Of a stretch of 64,000 nucleotides of DNA, positions 52,221 through 60,528 are shown one piece after another. The position numbers and the translations under genes are program-made. Positions within the stretch are counted from its first letter, which is position 1. Each line of letters begins with the position of its first letter. This DNA is from an uncultured Flavobacteriaceae bacterium (GTDB lineage: Bacteria; Bacteroidota; Bacteroidia; Flavobacteriales; Flavobacteriaceae), in the NCBI GenBank assembly GCA_943789305.1, contig CALSTP010000001.1:1319178-1383177 (forward strand), given 5' to 3'. The notes below the pieces were generated by a model. That model saw nothing but the letters and a program-made list of their open reading frames with translations, was not told the origin of the DNA and searched no databases.

Positions 52221-52707
52221 ATTCAGAATTATTCTCGACGCCACAGATGATATCTTAAGAGATATAGAAATTGAAGGATCAGCTACCTTAGAGGATTTTC
52301 ACTATGCAATAGCACAATCTTTTGGATTTGGAGGAAGAGAAATGGCCTCCTTCTACAAAACAAATGAAACTTGGGAACAGGGTGAAGAAATACCGTTATT
52401 GGATATGGATGAAGGAATTGAACCTATGGGTCAAGCTGCTATTGAGAGCATTTTTAATGCAGATAATCATCATCTAATTTATGTCTATGATTTTCTTGCT
52501 TTATGGACTTTCTTTGTTGAGTTGATGGAAATTGGAGAACAAGATCCCTCTACGCTTTACCCCAATTTGATTTTTACTCAAGGGGATGTCCCAGAAGAGG
52601 CTCCTCAAAAAGATTTTCTATCGGAAAAAAACAATTCGAATTTCTCAGATGATATGAATAAAGGTGATTTGAATGAGGGCGACTACAATGACGCTGATTT
52701 CTACTAG
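52210..52707 (+). CDS. pRiA4b ORF-3-like family protein
   Basis: The product is 165 residues from the ATG at 52210 (MIYRFRIILDATDDILRDIE). The longer frame from 52150 would add a tail lying inside ctaA. The N-terminal domain (DFHYAIAQSFGF, then HHLIYVYDF) matches the pRiA4b ORF-3 / IS1096 TnpR family, which is named after a plasmid ORF. The present gene shows no transposon context. The C-terminus is acidic with repeats such as NKGDLNEGDYNDADFY. Its function is unknown. It overlaps ctaA by 11 bp. Confidence 0.78.
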   Translation: MIYRFRIILDATDDILRDIEIEGSATLEDFHYAIAQSFGFGGREMASFYKTNETWEQGEEIPLLDMDEGIEPMGQAAIESIFNADNHHLIYVYDFLALWTFFVELMEIGEQDPSTLYPNLIFTQGDVPEEAPQKDFLSEKNNSNFSDDMNKGDLNEGDYNDADFY

Positions 52708-52711
52708 AAGA

Positions 52712-53779
52712 TCAGGAGTTGATTAAATTGGCCATGTTTAGGTTTTCATAATTTCGCCTTACATAAGCAAAAGAGGCCTTCATTACCTCCCCCATATTTT
52801 TACTTTTTTTGAAAGCGATGTCTTTGGTGAATTTAAAAATCTCAGAAGATAAATTCTTTAAGTTTTCCGGTTTTGTTAGAGTGTCTAGGGTCATAATATC
52901 CAATAAACAATTCAATCGGTTTCCGGAACTCAGAATTCGTTTGGCAAGAATGGAGCGTTCCTCGATTTTATATTGGACAATTGAATCAGGCGAAAGCTTT
53001 TCTTTTACTATGGAAATTATGGGAAAATTTTCTTTGAAAAACTGGGGGCGATAAACCATAAACTTTCCCTCAAAACTTTGTTGATCAAAATCAATTGCTC
53101 GAATTTTATAAATTACTTGATCAAAATCGTGTGTAGGAATAACCACGTAATTGTATGCCCGCATATCACCTAACAAACGAATCATGGATCTTTCATTGAA
53201 CTTTACATACTCTTTAGCTATTTGAGCTTGTTCAGATGGGGAACATTGATTCAAGTATTTTTCAATAAACACATCCCCAGGAATACCAGCAATATGCTCT
53301 TCTATCAAAGTAGAGTCATTGATTAAAAAATTCAGATTATGGGGAGAAAGCATGTGTTCGAATTCCAAACCATATACCCTTGATGCGTCTGTTTTCTTGA
53401 TATAGAAATAAGTGAAGTTATCATTTAAAATATTTCTAACCTTAACTCTGAAAGGTTTTGAATTTCCGAAAGTGCAATAATCAATGGCATCAATGCTCAA
53501 AAATGGCATGGAGGTTTCGTTACCGTCAGAATGTAAAAGGGCATATACTTTTTTGAGATTGTAATCAATTTCAACCCGTTCACTATCCGAATAATAAACC
53601 CTAATCCACAAAGTGTCGTTCTCATTTTCATCATAAACGACTACAGAACCCGAAAACCGCAATAAATCTTCATAACACACAGGAGTGTATACCCAACGAT
53701 TATAATGTTTCAGATAATCGTTTAATTCTTTTATTATTGGATAAAATGGTTTTTTCTGAGAAATCAATTTTTCTTCCAT
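52712..53779 (-). CDS. Protein of unknown function, 355 residues
   Basis: The ORF lies alone on the minus strand between two plus-strand operons, ending 4 bp after the pRiA4b-like gene. The protein has no signal peptide or membrane segment. It starts with a helical region (IIKELNDYLKHYNRWVY), followed by mixed alpha/beta sequence with phrases like ENDTLWIRVYYSDSERVEID. A stretch resembling AIDFDQQSFEGKFMVYRPQF, typical of kinase- or ligase-type catalytic loops, occurs at about 230. I recall similar long hypothetical proteins in flavobacteria but no assigned family, so no function is offered. Confidence 0.7.
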   Translation of the reverse strand: MEEKLISQKKPFYPIIKELNDYLKHYNRWVYTPVCYEDLLRFSGSVVVYDENENDTLWIRVYYSDSERVEIDYNLKKVYALLHSDGNETSMPFLSIDAIDYCTFGNSKPFRVKVRNILNDNFTYFYIKKTDASRVYGLEFEHMLSPHNLNFLINDSTLIEEHIAGIPGDVFIEKYLNQCSPSEQAQIAKEYVKFNERSMIRLLGDMRAYNYVVIPTHDFDQVIYKIRAIDFDQQSFEGKFMVYRPQFFKENFPIISIVKEKLSPDSIVQYKIEERSILAKRILSSGNRLNCLLDIMTLDTLTKPENLKNLSSEIFKFTKDIAFKKSKNMGEVMKASFAYVRRNYENLNMANLINS

Positions 53780-53899
53780 AATTCAGGATTTATTCAAAGG
53801 TACTAACTTTATTTCATTGATTTTATTCTGTAAATGAAGTGATAAAGGTTGGTTTTCTTATGCTGTAAATGCTTAAATTTAAAGTTTGAAAAACAAACT

Positions 53900-55891
53900 A
53901 TGGCTTTTAAAATAGTATCCGAGTTTTCACCTACAGGAGATCAACCCACAGCAATCAAAGAAATTGTGAATGGATTTTCACAGTCGGAAAAATACATGAC
54001 CCTGCAAGGGGTAACCGGTTCTGGAAAAACATTTACGGTTGCAAATGTTGTTCGAGAATTAAATCGTCCTACTCTTGTATTAGCACATAACAAAACTTTA
54101 GCTGCGCAATTGTATTCTGAATTCAAACAATTTTTCCCAGATAATGCGGTAGAATACTTTGTTTCTTATTACGACTATTATCAGCCTGAAGCTTACATTC
54201 CCGTTACGGGTACATATATAGAAAAAGACTTGTCGATTAATGAAGAAATAGAAAAACTTCGTTTGAGTACCACTTCCTCTCTACTTTCTGGAAGAAGAGA
54301 TGTAATTGTAGTTGCATCGGTTTCTTGTCTATATGGAATTGGAAACCCTGCTGAATTCCAAAAAAATGTAATCTCTATTAAAAGAGACCAAGTCCTCTCT
54401 AGAACAAAATTTTTACACCAACTGGTTCAAAGCTTGTATTCTAGAACCATGGCAGAATTTCAACACGGTAACTTCAGAGTAAAAGGAGATGTGATTGATA
54501 TCTATCCCAGCTATGCAGATACCGCCTTTCGAGTTCATTTTTTTGGGGATGAAATTGAAGAAATTGAAGCTTTCGATCCGATAACAAATGAACGAATCGA
54601 GAAATACGAACAATTGAATATTTATCCAGCCAATATGTTTGTGACCTCACCAGATGTTTTACATAACGCAATTCACAGTATTCAAGATGACTTGGTCAAA
54701 CAACTGGACTTTTTTAGAGAAGTAGGAAAGCACTTAGAAGCAAAACGCTTGGAAGAACGAACCAATTTTGATCTTGAAATGATTCGAGAACTTGGCTATT
54801 GTTCTGGAATTGAGAATTACTCTCGTTATTTAGATGGAAGAAATCCAGGATCTCGTCCTTTCTGTTTGTTGGATTATTTTCCTGAGGATTTTTTGATGAT
54901 TATTGACGAAAGTCACGTTACTGTTTCTCAAGTTCATGCAATGTATGGAGGAGATCGAAGCCGAAAAGAAAATTTAGTGGAATACGGTTTTAGACTGCCA
55001 GCTGCAATGGACAATCGCCCTCTTAAATTTGAAGAGTTTGAGGAGCTTCAAAATCAAGTTCTGTTTGTTAGTGCAACTCCAGCCGATTATGAGTTAGAGA
55101 AAACCGAAGGGGTTTTTGTAGAACAAATCATTAGACCTACTGGCTTACTCGACCCAATAATAGAGGTACGTCCCAGTGAAAATCAAATTGATGACTTGAT
55201 CGAAGAAATTCAAAAACGCAATGAAAAAGACGAACGTACACTAGTCACTACGCTTACCAAACGTATGGCTGAAGAATTGACAAAATACATGAGTCGAATT
55301 CAAATTCGATGCCGATACATCCACAGCGATGTAGACACGCTAGAGCGAGTAGAAATAATGCAAGATCTCCGAAAAGGGATATTCGATGTTTTAATTGGAG
55401 TAAACCTCTTACGTGAAGGTTTGGATTTACCTGAGGTATCTTTGGTTGCAATTTTGGATGCCGACAAAGAAGGGTTCTTGCGCTCGAACAGATCCCTAAC
55501 TCAAACGGTAGGTCGGGCTGCAAGAAACGTAAATGGACTCGCTATTTTTTATGCAGATAAAGTAACTAAAAGCATGCAGTTTACCATGGATCAAACCTTA
55601 TACAGGCGTGAAAAACAAATGGCATACAACAAACTTCATAATAAAATTCCTACTGCTTTAAACAAATCATTGGACAGTGCCTTATCCAAAAACTCTGTCT
55701 CAACCTATGCTTCGGAAAAAGAATCGAAAAAAGCTGCTGAGGAAGCATCACGCTATTTAACCAAGCCACAGATCGAACAAAAAATTAGAGATACCCGAAA
55801 GCTCATGGAAAAAGCTGCCAAAGATTTAGATTTTATCGAGGCCGCCCGGTTTCGTGATGAAATCAAAAACCTTAAAGAACAATTGGCTTAA
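53900..55891 (+). CDS. uvrB: Excinuclease ABC subunit B
   Basis: The product is 663 residues from the ATG at 53900; a longer ATG frame at 53849 would add a Cys-rich tail not found in UvrB. It has Walker A GVTGSGKTFT, the beta-hairpin region YYDYYQPEAYIP, DEAD-type DESHVT, helicase motifs VSATPADYE and GLDLPEVSLVAILDADKEGFLRS (in parts), QTVGRAARN, and the C-terminal UVR domain (MEKAAKDLDFIEAARFRDEI). It loads onto damaged DNA with UvrA and guides UvrC incision. It is followed by a FAD oxidoreductase gene 11 bp later. Confidence 0.97.
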   Translation: MAFKIVSEFSPTGDQPTAIKEIVNGFSQSEKYMTLQGVTGSGKTFTVANVVRELNRPTLVLAHNKTLAAQLYSEFKQFFPDNAVEYFVSYYDYYQPEAYIPVTGTYIEKDLSINEEIEKLRLSTTSSLLSGRRDVIVVASVSCLYGIGNPAEFQKNVISIKRDQVLSRTKFLHQLVQSLYSRTMAEFQHGNFRVKGDVIDIYPSYADTAFRVHFFGDEIEEIEAFDPITNERIEKYEQLNIYPANMFVTSPDVLHNAIHSIQDDLVKQLDFFREVGKHLEAKRLEERTNFDLEMIRELGYCSGIENYSRYLDGRNPGSRPFCLLDYFPEDFLMIIDESHVTVSQVHAMYGGDRSRKENLVEYGFRLPAAMDNRPLKFEEFEELQNQVLFVSATPADYELEKTEGVFVEQIIRPTGLLDPIIEVRPSENQIDDLIEEIQKRNEKDERTLVTTLTKRMAEELTKYMSRIQIRCRYIHSDVDTLERVEIMQDLRKGIFDVLIGVNLLREGLDLPEVSLVAILDADKEGFLRSNRSLTQTVGRAARNVNGLAIFYADKVTKSMQFTMDQTLYRREKQMAYNKLHNKIPTALNKSLDSALSKNSVSTYASEKESKKAAEEASRYLTKPQIEQKIRDTRKLMEKAAKDLDFIEAARFRDEIKNLKEQLA

Positions 55892-55902
55892 AAATAAACA
55901 GC

Positions 55903-57036
55903 ATGTCATCAACTAGCTATTGGGAAGATAAATGGTTTAAAAATTATGACTTTACGGTCATTGGTGGAGGAATAGTTGGCTGTTTTACCGCTTTGAAATT
56001 GATTCAAGAAAAACCAAATGCACGTATTGCAATTTTTGAACGTGGTCTATTTCCATCGGGTGCCAGCACAAAGAATGCAGGCTTTGCTTGTTTTGGCTCC
56101 TTGACTGAATTGGAAAATGATCGAATACACCTGAGTGATGATGAAGTAAAAGCCTTAGTGAAATTAAGATCTGATGGCTTACATCTTTTAAGAAATACTT
56201 TGGGGGACGAAAAAATCTCTTATCAAGAAGATGGAGGGTTTGAGTTGTTCATGAAAGCTCCAGATAAAATTGAAACTCGAATTAACGAAATTAATACATT
56301 ACTTTATCCTATTTTCAAACAGAACATATTTTCACAAGAAAATAAACATATTGAAAGCAATGGCTTTGCCAATGATAAAGTAAATACACTATTAAAAAAC
56401 AAATTAGAAGGTACAATTGACACCGGTAAAATGATGTGGTCTTTGCACGAGAAAGTTCGTAAAGAAGGGATTGCTTTATTCACCTCTTCAAATATTAAAA
56501 ACTTCAAAGAACAAAGCGATGGCATAGTACTTCAAGTTCAAAATGAGGGGAATCAAACAGAAATTAAAACTCAAAAGCTTGCGATTTGTAACAATGCCTT
56601 CAGTAAAAATTGGTTTCCAAAAGAAGATATTAATCCAGGAAGAGGAATGGTTTTGATAACAAAACCCATTTCAAATTTAAAAATTAAAGGATCTTTTCAT
56701 TACCACCAAGGGTATCATTATTTCAGAAATATCGACAACCGTATTCTTATTGGCGGAGGAAGACAATTGGATTTAAAAGAAGAAAATACTTCAATTTTTG
56801 GTATCAATGCTGAAATAAAAAAAATACTAATCGAAGATTTGAAAAACTACATTTTACCCAACTCTCCTTTTGAAATAGAAAAAGAATGGTCTGGAATAAT
56901 GGCTTTTGGACCAAATAAACTTCCATTAATAAAACGCCATTCCTCCAGAATTGCTGTAGGTGTGCGTTTGGGTGGAATGGGAATTGCCATAGGTTCTGTA
57001 GCCGGAAATAAAACAGCGGCAATCCTTCTGGAATAA
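55903..57036 (+). CDS. FAD-dependent oxidoreductase (DAO family)
   Basis: The 377-residue protein has an N-terminal Rossmann motif DFTVIGGGIVGCFTALKL and, later, FPSGASTKNAGFACFGS, which is typical of the glycine/D-amino acid oxidase (DAO) fold. The C-terminus has RILIGGGRQLDL and GVRLGGMGIAIGS, binding the FAD ribityl tail. Substrate-specific residues cannot be assigned. It follows uvrB by 11 bp and precedes pnuC by 24 bp. It may act on sarcosine, amino acids or a related amine. Confidence 0.85.
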   Translation: MSSTSYWEDKWFKNYDFTVIGGGIVGCFTALKLIQEKPNARIAIFERGLFPSGASTKNAGFACFGSLTELENDRIHLSDDEVKALVKLRSDGLHLLRNTLGDEKISYQEDGGFELFMKAPDKIETRINEINTLLYPIFKQNIFSQENKHIESNGFANDKVNTLLKNKLEGTIDTGKMMWSLHEKVRKEGIALFTSSNIKNFKEQSDGIVLQVQNEGNQTEIKTQKLAICNNAFSKNWFPKEDINPGRGMVLITKPISNLKIKGSFHYHQGYHYFRNIDNRILIGGGRQLDLKEENTSIFGINAEIKKILIEDLKNYILPNSPFEIEKEWSGIMAFGPNKLPLIKRHSSRIAVGVRLGGMGIAIGSVAGNKTAAILLE

Positions 57037-57060
57037 TTACAGAACTTTTATTTTTATAGA

Positions 57061-57624
57061 ATGAATTTATTGCTTGAAATATTTTCGGTAGGATTGAGTC
57101 TTATTTTTTTAATTTTATTGATTAAGGAAAATATTAATTGTTGGTTTTTTGGGATTTTAGGATCATTAGTAAGTATTTTTTTATTCTACAGAATCGGACT
57201 CTATGCAGAGTCTATTTTGTATTTATATTATGTCTTAATAGGATTATATGGTTATCAATTGTGGGCTACTAAAAAAAAAACCATTGAACTTCCTGTAATT
57301 GATGTTCCCAAAAAAAATCACCTCACTTATCTTTTGATCGGAACTATTTGTGCTCTTTGTTTAGGACACTTTTTAAATACTTACACGGATGCCAGTAATC
57401 CCTATTTGGACGCATTCACAACCATATTCAGTTTTATTGCAAGTTATTTGGAGGCAAAGAAAATATTGAGTGGATGGTATTATTGGATCATAATCAATGG
57501 GGTTACTTTAGGTTTGTATCTTAACAAGGAGCTTTACATATATTTTGTGCTTACCTTGCTTTACTTCACTCTGTCTTTTTATGGTTTAAAAACCTGGAAA
57601 CAAAGAGTTAATGAAACTATCTAA
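57061..57624 (+). CDS. PnuC-type vitamin transporter
   Basis: The 187-residue protein has seven predicted membrane helices. The motifs NCWFFGILGSLVSIFLFY, LYLYYVLIGLYGYQLW and GWYYWIIINGVTLGLYLNKEL match PnuC transporters. These facilitate the diffusion of nicotinamide riboside, or in some Bacteroidota of thiamine, which is then trapped by phosphorylation. No NadR kinase or thiamine gene adjoins, and no TPP riboswitch is visible in the 24-bp gap upstream, so nicotinamide riboside is the default guess. Confidence 0.85.
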   Translation: MNLLLEIFSVGLSLIFLILLIKENINCWFFGILGSLVSIFLFYRIGLYAESILYLYYVLIGLYGYQLWATKKKTIELPVIDVPKKNHLTYLLIGTICALCLGHFLNTYTDASNPYLDAFTTIFSFIASYLEAKKILSGWYYWIIINGVTLGLYLNKELYIYFVLTLLYFTLSFYGLKTWKQRVNETI

Positions 57625-57731
57625 TATTTAGTAGCTTTCCTATTTACGGAAGATTTTCAGTTGTTTTTTATTGGTTAAAAGAAAAAGTATACATTAAAAA
57701 CTGTAGCTTTAAAGAACATAAATAACTACTA

Positions 57732-59318
57732 ATGATCCAATCCTATAAAAAACCTCACCAACTCGAAGAACAATACGACGCTGTTATCATTGGAACTGGA
57801 ATGGGAAGTTTAACTAGTGCCGCATTTTTGGCTAAAGAAGGGAAAAAGGTCTTACTTCTTGAACGACATTATACTGCTGGGGGTTTCACTCATGTTTTCA
57901 AGAGAAAAGGCTATGAATGGGATGTTGGAATTCATTATATCGGTGAAGTTCAAAAAGAGAACAGTGCCCTAAGAAAAATGTTTGATTACATCTCTAACGG
58001 GAATTTGTTGTGGGCAGATATGGGCGAGGTATATGATCAAATTATTATAGGGGATAAAAAATTTAATTTTGTAAAAGGAGTTGATGCCTTCAAAGATCAA
58101 TTAACCCAATACTTTCCCAAGGAAGAAAAAGCAATTGAAGATTATATTAATTTGGTATTTGAGGCCAACAAGGCCATGGGGAAGTTTTACATCAACAAGG
58201 CACTACCTAAATTCATCGGAAATATTATCGGAGGCATGCTAAAAAAACCCTACCAAGAATTTTCCAACAGAACCACTTATGAAGTATTGCGGTCTTTAAC
58301 TGAAAATAAGGAACTCATAAAAGTTTTATGCGGTCAATATGGAGATTATGGACTTCCACCAAAACAAAGCAGTTTTGCAATGCACGCATCGGTAGTAAAA
58401 CATTATTTTGGTGGAGGAAGTTTCCCTGTTGGAGGGTCATCACAAATAGTAAAAACAATCGCCCCTGTCATCGAATCGGCAAAAGGAACCATCCTGATTA
58501 ATGCTGAAGTGAAAGAGATTATTACTAAAAAAGGAAGAGCAATAGGGGTGAAAATGAGTGATTATAAATGTTTTTATGCTCCTATAATCATTAGTGGTGT
58601 TGGAGTAATTAATACCTTTAAAAAATTAATTTCAAAAGAAAATAAGTTTAGCAAAATCTTTTCTGAACAACTTACAAAAGTAAAACCATCGTTAGCCCAT
58701 GGTTGTTTATATATTGGTTTAAATGGAACTCCAGAGGAATTAAAGTTACCCAAAAAGAATTTATGGATTTATCCTGATGATCTCGATCACGATGATTGTG
58801 TAGATCGATTTTTAAAAGACCACAATGAACCTTTTCCCGTTGTTTATATTTCTTTTCCGTCTTCTAAAGATCCAAGTTGGTCAGAAAGATACCCCAACAA
58901 AAGTACCATAGACATCATCACATTACTTCCATTCGAAAGTTTTCATCAATGGGAAGGTAGCAAATGGATGAAAAGAGGAGAGAGCTATGAAGCGTTTAAA
59001 GAAAAATTTGCTCAACGATTACTCGAACATTTGTTTGAATTATTTCCTAACCTCAGGAATCAAATAGACTGTTACGAATTATCCACTCCTCTTACAACAA
59101 AACATTTTGTAAACTATGAAAAAGGAGAACTTTATGGTTTGGATCACAGTCCAGAACGATATCAACAAAGTTTTTTAAGCCCAAGGACACCCATCAAAGG
59201 TTTATATTTGACAGGACAAGATATTGTAACTGCTGGGATTGGAGGTGCACTTTTTTCAGGATTTATTACAGCTACTACTATTGAAAAGAAAAATTTCTGG
59301 AAGAAAATTTATGCCTAA
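57732..59318 (+). CDS. NAD(P)/FAD-dependent oxidoreductase, phytoene desaturase/retinol saturase-like
   Basis: The 528-residue protein has the FAD-binding motif YDAVIIGTGMGSLTSAAFLAKEG (in part GTGMGSL) and LLERHYTAGGFTHVFKRKGY-type carotenoid-desaturase phrases (RHYTAGGFTHV, WDVGIHYIG). The C-terminal FAD loop is LYLTGQDIVTAGIGGALFSG. The HYIGEV region and overall length (about 530) resemble all-trans-retinol 13,14-reductase rather than CrtI. The polyene it reduces or desaturates is not known; no crt cluster is near. The 107 bp upstream hold a near -7 box (TAGCTTTA). Confidence 0.85.
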   Translation: MIQSYKKPHQLEEQYDAVIIGTGMGSLTSAAFLAKEGKKVLLLERHYTAGGFTHVFKRKGYEWDVGIHYIGEVQKENSALRKMFDYISNGNLLWADMGEVYDQIIIGDKKFNFVKGVDAFKDQLTQYFPKEEKAIEDYINLVFEANKAMGKFYINKALPKFIGNIIGGMLKKPYQEFSNRTTYEVLRSLTENKELIKVLCGQYGDYGLPPKQSSFAMHASVVKHYFGGGSFPVGGSSQIVKTIAPVIESAKGTILINAEVKEIITKKGRAIGVKMSDYKCFYAPIIISGVGVINTFKKLISKENKFSKIFSEQLTKVKPSLAHGCLYIGLNGTPEELKLPKKNLWIYPDDLDHDDCVDRFLKDHNEPFPVVYISFPSSKDPSWSERYPNKSTIDIITLLPFESFHQWEGSKWMKRGESYEAFKEKFAQRLLEHLFELFPNLRNQIDCYELSTPLTTKHFVNYEKGELYGLDHSPERYQQSFLSPRTPIKGLYLTGQDIVTAGIGGALFSGFITATTIEKKNFWKKIYA

Positions 59319-59410
59319 ACCTTTTGAATTTAAAAACTAAAAGATATTGCATATGTTGATTGTAAATAGCAACTTAAATTATATCTTGCGAGTAAACTAT
59401 AATATATCTA

Positions 59411-59917
59411 ATGAAAAATTTAATTAAACTATTTACAGTTGCTCTCGTATTGAGTTCTTGCACAACAACGTCATCAACTGAAGTTAAAGAACGTATGATT
59501 GGGTTTCATCCAAACCCAGAAATACAAGACTTAAAGTGGCATTTAGGAACTCAAGAGGCTATTGATCACGTTATCGCTGTAGATAAACTGTGGGCTGCAA
59601 AAGACTACGAATCAATGAGAAGTCATTTCGTTGATACAGTAAAAGTAACTGACTGGAATGGGAAAGTATCCTCAAGTTTCGATGAGTTTAAAGCTTCTAT
59701 GGAAGCTGATGATTCAGATGTAAGCTGGACTTTTGACTATGCATACTCTGTGGACATCGATCCATCAAGGGGAGGAGAACATGTGCAAGCAGGTTTTAGT
59801 ATCAGTTCACCAAAAAAAGATGGATCTGTTGAAAAATATTATATTCATGAGAGTTACTACATCATCAACCAGAAGATTGTTACACTCAGTCAATATAAAC
59901 AAGCATCTGCTCCTTAA
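59411..59917 (+). CDS. Small lipoprotein with SnoaL/NTF2-like domain
   Basis: The 168-residue protein has a lipoprotein signal (VLSSC, Cys17). The remainder resembles an NTF2/SnoaL-type fold: a helix AVDKLWAAKDYESMRSHF followed by strands with VKVTDWNGKVSSSFDEFKASM and a long terminal beta strand region. Such folds serve as small-ligand or protein-binding domains, often without catalysis. It ends 30 nt before a strong bidirectional terminator. Its function is unknown. Confidence 0.72.
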   Translation: MKNLIKLFTVALVLSSCTTTSSTEVKERMIGFHPNPEIQDLKWHLGTQEAIDHVIAVDKLWAAKDYESMRSHFVDTVKVTDWNGKVSSSFDEFKASMEADDSDVSWTFDYAYSVDIDPSRGGEHVQAGFSISSPKKDGSVEKYYIHESYYIINQKIVTLSQYKQASAP

Positions 59918-59946
59918 AAGAGTAGACTTCCAATAATTTACGACAC

Positions 59947-59976
59947 AAAAAACGGCTCCTTTTGAAGCCGTTTTTT
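59947..59976. terminator. Bidirectional intrinsic terminator
   Basis: AAAAAACGGCT (59947-59957) pairs perfectly with AGCCGTTTTTT (59966-59976) around an 8-nt loop. It has a T-run on the plus strand and, because of symmetry, on the minus strand too, so it can end both the lipoprotein transcript and the convergent hsp20 transcript. Confidence 0.9.
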
Positions 59977-59995
59977 ATTGAAAAAAATGTTTGAA

Positions 59996-60418
59996 TTATT
60001 TTACTTTAATCCATTTTTTTGGTTGCGGTAAACTTTCTTTCTTTTTGGGAAGAACTAATTTCAAAACACCATCGGTATAACGTGCATCTATTTGATCAGC
60101 AGCAACGCTATCAGGCAAAGTAAATGACCTTTGAAATGAAGAATAATCAAATTCCTTTTTGTAATACTGAGGGTCATTTTCAGAAATCTCATTCTTGGTT
60201 TCAAGACCAATTGTAAGTATTTCTTTATTTATCTCAATTTTAAAATCACTTTTAGATTTCCCTGGTACTGCTATTTCTAATAAAAATTGGGTATCGCTTT
60301 CTGAAATATTAGTAGCGAGCTGTTTCTCCATTGAATCTTTTTGACGTCCCAATTCATTATAAATTAACTGATCAAAAAAAGATGGGGTAATTTGGTAGTT
60401 TCTTTTAACTAAATTCAT
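59996..60418 (-). CDS. Small heat-shock protein, Hsp20/alpha-crystallin
   Basis: The 140-residue protein has a short N-terminal region and an alpha-crystallin domain (ISESDTQFLLEIAVPGKSKSDFKIEI in pieces, then EFDYSSFQRSFTLPDSVAADQIDARYTDGVLKLVLPKKKE in pieces). The ending GVLKLVLPKKKE is the usual Bacteroidota form with the I-x-V-like LVLP motif. It holds unfolding proteins in a refoldable state. The upstream 110 bp contain three dyad elements, which suggests controlled transcription. Confidence 0.93.
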   Translation of the reverse strand: MNLVKRNYQITPSFFDQLIYNELGRQKDSMEKQLATNISESDTQFLLEIAVPGKSKSDFKIEINKEILTIGLETKNEISENDPQYYKKEFDYSSFQRSFTLPDSVAADQIDARYTDGVLKLVLPKKKESLPQPKKWIKVK

Positions 60419-60445
60419 ATCATATTATTTTTAAGGTTAATATTC

Positions 60446-60459
60446 GAACTGTACTGTTC
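60446..60459. promoter_or_regulatory. 14-bp dyad upstream of hsp20 (possible operator)
   Basis: The plus strand reads GAACTGTACTGTTC: arms GAAC and GTTC around a self-complementary GTAC, with one mismatched pair between. It starts 28 bp upstream of the hsp20 ATG, around the expected promoter. Its regulator is unknown; this is not a CIRCE element. Confidence 0.4.
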
Positions 60460-60485
60460 AAATAAAATACCAATACAAAATAAAT

Positions 60486-60528
60486 GACATAATGTCGTTA
60501 AAATTCAATAAAAAGATGACATATTGTC
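60486..60528. promoter_or_regulatory. Pair of GACATAwTGTC dyads upstream of hsp20
   Basis: GACATAATGTC (60486-60496) is a perfect palindrome around its central base and GACATATTGTC (60518-60528) has perfect GACA/TGTC arms. Their centres are 32 bp apart, close to three helical turns, and both share flanking TGACATAwTGTC context. The second ends at the sucC stop codon. A dimeric regulator binding both on one face of the DNA is plausible. Confidence 0.4.

Noticed and set aside
52210-52707. Insertion-element origin of the pRiA4b/IS1096-like protein
   Set aside because: The family name comes from a plasmid and transposon, but there are no inverted repeats, transposase or target duplications; the gene is embedded in a normal operon.
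53849-53899. Longer N-terminus for uvrB
   Set aside because: The extra 17 residues (MVFLCCKCLNLKFEKQT) do not resemble UvrB, whose family start is MAFKIVSEF.
57037-57060. TPP riboswitch ahead of pnuC
   Set aside because: Only 24 bp separate pnuC from the preceding gene, which is too short for a riboswitch.
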